Source: Vibrio quintilis | GTDB taxonomy: Bacteria > Pseudomonadota > Gammaproteobacteria > Enterobacterales > Vibrionaceae | Direction of reading: 5' to 3' | Length of the DNA: 64,000 nt | Assembly: GCF_024529975.1 (NCBI RefSeq) | Contig: NZ_AP024897.1 | Span: 1,736,001-1,800,000, forward strand | Translations under genes and position numbers: made by a program | The notes under the pieces: generated by a model | Database searches by the model: none | Told to the model about the DNA's origin: nothing | Seen by the model: the letters and a program-made list of their open reading frames with translations, nothing else | In this document: positions 58,244-64,000 of the stretch, piece after piece | Position numbering within the stretch: the first letter of the stretch is position 1 | Layout of the letters: each line of letters opens with the position of its first letter

Positions 58244-58288
58244 ATGCGCAATTTAGGAATGAACATTCACCATCATCATCACCCTTGA
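58244..58288 (+). CDS. hisL: his operon leader peptide
   Basis: A 14-codon frame, MRNLGMNIHHHHHP, with five histidine codons in a row, followed by the his attenuator. Ribosome pausing at the His codons when charged tRNA-His is low would favour the antiterminator. E. coli HisL has seven His codons, so this one is shorter. Confidence 0.93.
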   Translation: MRNLGMNIHHHHHP

Positions 58289-58314
58289 AGGTCTTTCGGG
58301 GCGGTGGCGCATAC

Positions 58315-58336
58315 CCGGGAGACAGGATTCTCCCGG
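58315..58336 (+). promoter_or_regulatory. his leader mid-hairpin (attenuator part)
   Basis: CCGGGAGA and TCTCCCGG pair around CAGGAT between the leader peptide and the terminator; its right arm can also compete with the terminator's GGGA region, as expected for an attenuation switch. Confidence 0.6.
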
Positions 58337-58353
58337 TGGTTGAGCAAGATTAG

Positions 58354-58385
58354 AAACCCTCGGGATAGCTCCCGGGGGTTTTTTT
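58354..58385 (+). terminator. his attenuator terminator
   Basis: AAACCCTCGGGA and TCCCGGGGGTTT pair around TAGC and run into a T-tract, 60 bases before hisG. Confidence 0.93.
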
Positions 58386-58444
58386 ATTCTATACACGAAA
58401 ATTAATGCTTAACTAAAAAGAATGACTGAAAAGGAATCACAACA

Positions 58445-59344
58445 ATGCAATCACAACAACGCTTGCGAATCGCTATCCAGAAAAAAGGCCGCCTCAGTAA
58501 AGAGTGTATGAACCTGCTGAAAAAGTGTGGGGTCAAATTCACTATTATGGGAGAGCGTCTTGTTGTTCACTCTCTGAATATGCCCATTGATTTATTGCTT
58601 GTCCGTGATGATGATATTCCGGGCCTGATTATGGATGGTGTGGTTGATTTAGGCTTTATCGGCGAAAATGAACTGGAAGAAGTTCGTCTTGAGCGCAAAG
58701 CCCGTCAGGAACCGAATGAGTTTGTTTCGCTGCGCCGGCTGGACTTTGGCGGATGTCGTCTTTCTGTTGCGATCGATAAAGATGCAACCTACAGCGGTCC
58801 ACAGGATTTGAGCGGAATGCGTATTGCAACCACTTATCCTCACCTGTTGAAAGCGTATATGGACCGACAGGAAATCCCTTTTTCAACCTGTATGCTGACC
58901 GGTTCAGTTGAAGTCGCACCACGGGCCGGGCTGGCTGATGCGATTGCAGACCTGGTTTCAACCGGTGCAACTCTTGAAGCCAATGGCCTGAAAGAAGTGG
59001 AAGTGATTTTTGAATCCAAAGCGACACTGATTCAGCGTGCGGGTGAATTTGACTCTGAAAAAACGGCATTAATTGAAAAGCTGCTGACCCGGATGCATGG
59101 TGTGCAACAGGCGAAAGAGTCGAAATATATTATGCTGCATGCACCGGTTAGTCAGCTTGCTGACATCAAAGCATTGCTGCCTGGTGCCGAAGATCCAACG
59201 GTTTTACCGCTTTCTGCAGATCAGTCCAGGGTGGCGATTCATCTGGTGAGTTCAGAAAACCTCTTCTGGGAAACGATGGAACAGCTCAAAGCACTGGGTG
59301 CAAGTTCAATTCTGGTCCTTCCAATTGAAAAAATGATGGAGTAA
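58445..59344 (+). CDS. hisG: ATP phosphoribosyltransferase
   Basis: A 299-residue long-form HisG, with the C-terminal ACT-like regulatory domain (about 225-299) for histidine feedback. [13 protein letters not shown] and [15 protein letters not shown] form the active site; [14 protein letters not shown] is the PRPP loop. First step of histidine synthesis. The ATG follows the attenuator by 60 bases. Confidence 0.97.
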   Translation: MQSQQRLRIAIQKKGRLSKECMNLLKKCGVKFTIMGERLVVHSLNMPIDLLLVRDDDIPGLIMDGVVDLGFIGENELEEVRLERKARQEPNEFVSLRRLDFGGCRLSVAIDKDATYSGPQDLSGMRIATTYPHLLKAYMDRQEIPFSTCMLTGSVEVAPRAGLADAIADLVSTGATLEANGLKEVEVIFESKATLIQRAGEFDSEKTALIEKLLTRMHGVQQAKESKYIMLHAPVSQLADIKALLPGAEDPTVLPLSADQSRVAIHLVSSENLFWETMEQLKALGASSILVLPIEKMME

Positions 59345-59349
59345 TTGCA

Positions 59350-60642
59350 ATGAGAACTGTGGTTTGGCAATCCCTGAGTAAAGAACAGCGAATCTCTGTA
59401 CTTGAGCGGCCTGCAATTACTGAAGGGCAGAGTATTACTTCTGCAGTAGAACAGGTGATTGCAAATGTGCGTGAGAATGGTGATCAGGCACTGCGGGAGT
59501 TGACTCTCAAATTTGATGGTGTTGATCCCGGCTCTGTCCGCGTCAGTGATGAAACAATTGAGGCTGCCGCATCCCGTCTTTCTCCTGAAATGATCCAGGC
59601 GCTGGAGCAGGCTTATGAGAATATTGCAAAGTTTCACCGGGCTCAGATACCACAAGCGGTGAAGCTGGAAACAATGCCGGGCGTGATGTGTGAACAGGTG
59701 ACACGGCCGGTTAATACGGTCGGACTCTATATCCCCGGTGGCAGTGCGCCTCTTCCATCAACGGTGTTAATGTTAGGTGTTCCTGCACAAATTGCCGGAT
59801 GTCAGAAAGTCATTTTATGTTCTCCGCCGCTAATTGCTGATGAAATCTTATACGTAGCGAAGTTGTGTGGTATTGATGAAGTGTATAACGTTGGCGGAGC
59901 ACAAGCTGTTGCTGCCATGGCTTATGGCACAGAGACTGTGGCGAAAGCCGATAAAATCTTCGGGCCGGGCAATGCTTATGTCACTGAAGCGAAACGTCAG
60001 GTCAGCAACGATTTCCGTGGTGCGGCGATTGATATGCCCGCCGGGCCATCGGAAGTGATGGTCATTGCGGATGAAACCGCTGATCCGGAGTTTATCGCTG
60101 CAGACCTGCTGAGTCAGGCAGAGCACGGACCTGATTCTCAGGTGGTTTTGGTGACGCCGTCTCCGGTCATCGCCGATCAGGTGTCCGATGCAGTGAAAAA
60201 GCAGTTGCAACGTTTATCCCGTGCTGAAATCGCTGAGAAAGCGCTGGCATCGAGCCTGATTGTTATTTGTGAATCAATGACGCAAGCTGTTTCTATTTCT
60301 AATTTCTATGGCCCGGAACACTTGATTGTTCAAACCCGGACCCCGAGAGAGTTATTACCGTTACTGGATAACGCCGGATCAATCTTTTTAGGCATGTGGT
60401 CGCCAGAATCCGCTGGTGACTATGCATCCGGTACCAATCATGTGTTACCCACTTATGGCTATACCCGGACCTACTCGAGTCTCGGACTGGCAGATTTCAG
60501 TAAACGGATGACGGTACAGGAACTGAGCGCTGACGGGCTGGCTGCATTAGCGCCGACTGTCGTCACGATGGCGGAAGCCGAAGGGCTGGATGCTCACAAA
60601 CGTGCGGTTACCATCCGGGTTGAAAAATTACAGGAGAAATAA
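59350..60642 (+). CDS. hisD: histidinol dehydrogenase
   Basis: A 430-residue zinc enzyme that oxidises histidinol to histidine in two NAD-dependent steps. Motifs: [47 protein letters not shown] (zinc His) and GPEHLI. It follows hisG by five bases. Confidence 0.97.
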   Translation: MRTVVWQSLSKEQRISVLERPAITEGQSITSAVEQVIANVRENGDQALRELTLKFDGVDPGSVRVSDETIEAAASRLSPEMIQALEQAYENIAKFHRAQIPQAVKLETMPGVMCEQVTRPVNTVGLYIPGGSAPLPSTVLMLGVPAQIAGCQKVILCSPPLIADEILYVAKLCGIDEVYNVGGAQAVAAMAYGTETVAKADKIFGPGNAYVTEAKRQVSNDFRGAAIDMPAGPSEVMVIADETADPEFIAADLLSQAEHGPDSQVVLVTPSPVIADQVSDAVKKQLQRLSRAEIAEKALASSLIVICESMTQAVSISNFYGPEHLIVQTRTPRELLPLLDNAGSIFLGMWSPESAGDYASGTNHVLPTYGYTRTYSSLGLADFSKRMTVQELSADGLAALAPTVVTMAEAEGLDAHKRAVTIRVEKLQEK

Positions 60643-60644
60643 AT

Positions 60645-61688
60645 ATGGTGATGAAACTTGCAAGGAAACAGGTTCAGGCTTTAACGCCATATTTGTCCGC
60701 AAGACGGATTGGCGGCAGCGGTGATGTGTGGCTCAATGCCAATGAGTCTCCTTTCGATAACGAATATAAGGTGAACTTTTCCCGTCTGAACCGTTATACC
60801 AGTTGTCAGCCAGAAGCGATGATTGGAGCTTATGCATCATATGCTGGTGTGACAGCTGAACAGGTGTTAACAACCCGCGGTGCGGATGAAGGGATTGAAC
60901 TGCTGATTCGTGCTTTTTGTGAACCGGGTGATGATGCTATTTTATTTTGTCCGCCAACATACGGCATGTACGCGATTAGTGCTGAGACAATTGGCGTTGA
61001 AAGAAAAACGGTTCCGCTGACCAGTGAATGGCAACTGGATTTACCTGCCATTGAGAAGAATCTTGACGGGGTCAAAGTCGTTTTTGTTTGTAGTCCCAAT
61101 AATCCGACCGGGAATCTGGTGCGTAAAGAAGACATGATGACTTTACTGGAGATGACCCGTGATCAGGCGATTGTGGTTATCGACGAAGCGTACATTGATT
61201 TTTGTCCGGAAGCTTCAGTAGTGAGTTTGCTTGAGGAATTTGAACATCTGGCCATTTTGAGGACGTTGTCAAAAGCGTTTGCACTTGCCGGGCTTCGCTG
61301 TGGTTTTACGCTGGCAAACAAGGCGTTGATTGAAGTGCTGCAAAAAGTGATTGCGCCATATCCAGTGCCGCTGCCGGTTGAAGAAATAGCGCAGCAGGCT
61401 TTGTCTGAAAGTGGTTTGGCCAGAATGAAATTTCAGGTGTTGGATTTAAATGCCAACCGGGCCTATTTGCAGGCAGGGTTAAGTACCATTCCGGGCGTGA
61501 AAATTAATGAAGGGTGGGGAAACTTTATGCTGGTTGAGTTTCCGGACGGTGACGCGCTGTTTAAAGCGGCATGGAATCACGGCATTATTTTACGGAACTC
61601 CCCGGTTAAAAACTGTATCCGGATCAGTGTTGGTAACCGTGAAGAATGTGAAAAAACACTAACTTTTATTCGTAATTACTATCAGTAA
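60645..61688 (+). CDS. hisC: histidinol-phosphate aminotransferase
   Basis: A 347-residue PLP enzyme. [10 protein letters not shown] begins the fold, [11 protein letters not shown] and [10 protein letters not shown] contact PLP, and [14 protein letters not shown] carries the PLP lysine. ATG codons at 60645 and 60651 are both possible starts. Two bases after hisD. Confidence 0.96.
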   Translation: MVMKLARKQVQALTPYLSARRIGGSGDVWLNANESPFDNEYKVNFSRLNRYTSCQPEAMIGAYASYAGVTAEQVLTTRGADEGIELLIRAFCEPGDDAILFCPPTYGMYAISAETIGVERKTVPLTSEWQLDLPAIEKNLDGVKVVFVCSPNNPTGNLVRKEDMMTLLEMTRDQAIVVIDEAYIDFCPEASVVSLLEEFEHLAILRTLSKAFALAGLRCGFTLANKALIEVLQKVIAPYPVPLPVEEIAQQALSESGLARMKFQVLDLNANRAYLQAGLSTIPGVKINEGWGNFMLVEFPDGDALFKAAWNHGIILRNSPVKNCIRISVGNREECEKTLTFIRNYYQ

Positions 61689-61718
61689 TTTGTTGTTAAC
61701 AATGAAAAGGATACTTCC

Positions 61719-62792
61719 GTGAGTAAGCAGCAAAAAATTCTATTTATCGATCGTGACGGAACGTTGATTATTGAGCCTCCCGTTGATTTTCAGGTCGACA
61801 GACTGGATAAACTTCAGTTTGAACCGGGGGTGATTCCTGCACTGCTGTCATTGCAGGATGCGGGTTACCGGCTGGTGATGGTGACCAATCAGGATGGTTT
61901 AGGCACTGATAGCTATCCGCAGGCAGATTTTGATGCACCGCATCAGATGATGATGGATATATTTACCTCTCAGGGGGTTGTGTTCGATGATGTGTTGATT
62001 TGTCCGCATTTTGATCACGATAACTGTACCTGCCGTAAACCTAAACTCGGGCTGGTGAAGCCATATCTTCAGGAAGGACGGGTTGATTTTAAAACGTCTG
62101 CAGTGATTGGCGATCGCGCCACAGATATGCAGCTGGCAGAAAATATGGCCGTCCGTGGCATTCAGTACAATCCGGAAACAATGAACTGGCCGGATATTGT
62201 GAAAATGCTGACCACACAACCCCGCATCGCAGAAGTGACCCGTAAGACAAAAGAAACTGATATTTGTGTTGCCGTGAATCTGGATGAAACCACAGGGACA
62301 GACATTGAAACCGGCCTTGGTTTTTTCGACCATATGCTGGATCAAATTGCAACGCATGGCGGTTTTCAACTGCGCCTGAAAGTGAAAGGCGATCTGCATA
62401 TTGATGACCACCACACAATAGAAGATACTGCGCTGGCGTTAGGGCAGGCATTGAAAGAAGCGCTGGGTGATAAGCGTGGCATTGGCCGCTTTGGTTTTAC
62501 CCTGCCAATGGATGAGTGCCTGGCACAATGTGCACTGGATATTTCCGGCCGTCCATATTTTAAGTTTGATGCAGAATTCAGCCGCGAGCAGGTCGGTGAT
62601 TTTTCAACCGAAATGGTTTATCACTTCTTCCGTTCTTTTGCCGATGCGATGGGATGCACGCTGCACATTTCGTCATCCGGTAAAAATGATCACCACATTA
62701 TAGAAAGTCTGTTTAAAGCCTTCGGCAGAACTTTGCGGCAGGCCGTGAAAGTAGAAGGAAATGAACTCCCCAGCAGTAAAGGAGTACTGTAA
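61719..62792 (+). CDS. hisB: bifunctional histidinol-phosphatase / imidazoleglycerol-phosphate dehydratase
   Basis: A 357-residue fusion as in enterics. The phosphatase (about 1-165) has the HAD nucleophile Asp11 and Asp13 in LFIDRDGTL and a zinc loop [15 protein letters not shown]. The dehydratase (about 170-357) has [22 protein letters not shown] and [11 protein letters not shown], the paired manganese-binding His motifs. Its last base overlaps the hisH start. Confidence 0.97.
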   Translation: MSKQQKILFIDRDGTLIIEPPVDFQVDRLDKLQFEPGVIPALLSLQDAGYRLVMVTNQDGLGTDSYPQADFDAPHQMMMDIFTSQGVVFDDVLICPHFDHDNCTCRKPKLGLVKPYLQEGRVDFKTSAVIGDRATDMQLAENMAVRGIQYNPETMNWPDIVKMLTTQPRIAEVTRKTKETDICVAVNLDETTGTDIETGLGFFDHMLDQIATHGGFQLRLKVKGDLHIDDHHTIEDTALALGQALKEALGDKRGIGRFGFTLPMDECLAQCALDISGRPYFKFDAEFSREQVGDFSTEMVYHFFRSFADAMGCTLHISSSGKNDHHIIESLFKAFGRTLRQAVKVEGNELPSSKGVL

Positions 62793-63412
62793 TGAAAGCA
62801 CAAAAAATCGTGATTATTGATACCGGTTGTGCCAACGTTTCTTCCGTCAAATTTGCCGTGGAACGCTTAGGATATCAGGTTTCTATTTCCCGTGAGCCTT
62901 CCGTTGTTCTTGCTGCGGATAAACTGTTTTTACCGGGGGTCGGAACCGCGACTGAGGCGATGAAAAACCTGGCAGAGCGTGGTTTGATTGAACTGGTAAA
63001 ACAGGTTGAAAAGCCCTTATTGGGAATTTGTCTTGGGATGCAGTTGCTTGGAAAACTATCTCAGGAAAGAGGTAGCCGGGCCAGTGAAGATGACGTCGTA
63101 CCCTGTCTGGGTTTGTGTCCGGGAGAAGTCCGGCTGATGGAAACCGGTGATTTACCTTTACCACATATGGGCTGGAATACCGTTTCGGCAACACCGGGAA
63201 ACCCGCTGTTTCAGGGGATAGAAGAGGGGCAGTATTTCTATTTCGTCCACAGTTATGCCATGCCTGCAGGTGAATGCACCATTGCTCAGTGTGACTATGG
63301 TACGCCGTTCAGTGCCGCCATACAGAACCGCAATTATTATGGTGTTCAGTTCCACCCGGAACGTTCAGGCAAAGCCGGAGCGAAGCTGATTGAAAACTTC
63401 CTGGCTCTTTAA
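62792..63412 (+). CDS. hisH: imidazole glycerol phosphate synthase, glutaminase subunit
   Basis: A 206-residue class I glutaminase: nucleophile Cys in [11 protein letters not shown] (about residue 77), catalytic His and Glu in [10 protein letters not shown]. It feeds ammonia to HisF, whose gene should lie just outside the window. Confidence 0.97.
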   Translation: MKAQKIVIIDTGCANVSSVKFAVERLGYQVSISREPSVVLAADKLFLPGVGTATEAMKNLAERGLIELVKQVEKPLLGICLGMQLLGKLSQERGSRASEDDVVPCLGLCPGEVRLMETGDLPLPHMGWNTVSATPGNPLFQGIEEGQYFYFVHSYAMPAGECTIAQCDYGTPFSAAIQNRNYYGVQFHPERSGKAGAKLIENFLAL

Positions 63413-63433
63413 CAGGTAAAAGGATAAAACGAA

Positions 63434-64000
63434 GTGATTATACCCGCATTAGATTTAATTGATGGTCAGGTTGTCCGCCTGTTTCAGGGCGATTACGGAC
63501 AGGTGACCGAATATAAAGTAAATCCGGCAGAGCAGTTTAATTTATATCATCAGGCTGGTGCAGAGTGGTTGCATCTGGTGGATTTGACAGGAGCAAAAGA
63601 TACCAGTGCTCGGCAGCTTGATCTGATTGCCCGCCTGTTAAGTGCCACACCGGCCAGCATTCAGATTGGTGGCGGAGTCCGGAGCGAGCAGGATGTTGCT
63701 GATTTGCTTCAGGCCGGTGCTCAACGTGTCGTGATTGGTTCAACGGCGGTCAAACATCCGCAGCTGGTTCAGGGCTGGATGGAAAAATATGGTGCTGAAA
63801 AAATTGTACTGGCACTGGATATCAACATTGATAGTAACGGCCAGCGTCATGTCGCGGTTTCCGGATGGCAGGAAAATTCCGGTGTCACAATTGAGTTTCT
63901 GATTGATGATTATCTCAAAGCTGGTCTCAGGCATGTGCTTTGTACCGATATTTCCCGTGATGGCACCCTGCAAGGCTCCAATGTGGCGCTTTATCAGGAT
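63434..64000 (+). CDS. hisA: ProFAR isomerase (3' truncated by window end)
   Basis: An open frame of 189 codons runs from GTG at 63434 (AGGATAAAACGAA upstream) to the edge. It begins [20 protein letters not shown], with GDYGQV and [25 protein letters not shown] holds the second catalytic aspartate. A beta-alpha barrel of usually about 245 residues, so about a quarter is outside. Confidence 0.97.
   Translation, partial: MIIPALDLIDGQVVRLFQGDYGQVTEYKVNPAEQFNLYHQAGAEWLHLVDLTGAKDTSARQLDLIARLLSATPASIQIGGGVRSEQDVADLLQAGAQRVVIGSTAVKHPQLVQGWMEKYGAEKIVLALDINIDSNGQRHVAVSGWQENSGVTIEFLIDDYLKAGLRHVLCTDISRDGTLQGSNVALYQD

Overview
The window reads as a Vibrio chromosome, most likely chromosome 1. The run bioA/bioBFCD - htpX - purB - hflD - mnmA - gsk - vicH(hns) - lysine-riboswitch NhaC - hisLGDCBHA follows the order I recall from Vibrio cholerae. 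A dispersed palindrome with ends TATACCCAA / TTGGGTATA, of a kind I associate with vibrios, sits in many gaps. No rRNA, tRNA or CRISPR array was seen. Both window ends cut genes: a secreted M28 aminopeptidase on the left and hisA on the right.

Region 1 (1-16.2 kb) is a nitrogen-scavenging island for allantoin. An NCS1 permease diverges from a GntR regulator, allantoin racemase and PuuE-type allantoinase. After a sigma-54 promoter come a polar amino-acid type ABC transporter, an RpiR regulator, a BASS-type transporter, an AMI1-like amidase, a gamma-glutamyltransferase-fold hydrolase (HpxW-like), a ureidoglycine aminotransferase (HpxJ/PucG-like) and an allantoate amidohydrolase. Together they would take allantoin to allantoate, ureidoglycine, oxalurate and then oxamate/oxalate. 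Many genes overlap by 1-4 bases, so they are probably co-translated. The DNA looks more GC-rich than the housekeeping half of the window.

Region 2 (16.2-24.6 kb) holds small sensory and accessory genes: a BLUF photoreceptor, a VOC protein, a Fur-box controlled Cys/His-rich small protein, a GyrI-like protein, a GNAT, membrane proteins, a GlxA-like regulator, the ABC-F protein YbiT with a terminator-like hairpin in its leader, and a DUF1848 protein. Region 3 (24.6-28.4 kb) is a very AT-rich islet with one 783-residue TIR/SEFIR plus P-loop NTPase protein, a strong single-gene defence candidate, next to a decayed IS110 transposase.

Region 4 (28.4-43.4 kb) carries two Nudix genes, a dCACHE chemoreceptor, ilvE, a split PAS + HAMP/MCP/CZB receptor pair resembling CetB/CetA, two large secreted proteins sharing the same FnIII-like module (a PL9 pectate lyase and a DUF6055-like zincin), an Hsp20 and a complete IS200-type element. 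Region 5 (43.4-64 kb) is the conserved core: biotin synthesis with a BirA-type operator, htpX, purB-hflD-mnmA, gsk, hns, a lysine riboswitch before an NhaC-family transporter, and the histidine operon with its leader peptide and attenuator. Pectate lyase plus allantoin use fits a marine vibrio living on plant or algal material; that is inference.
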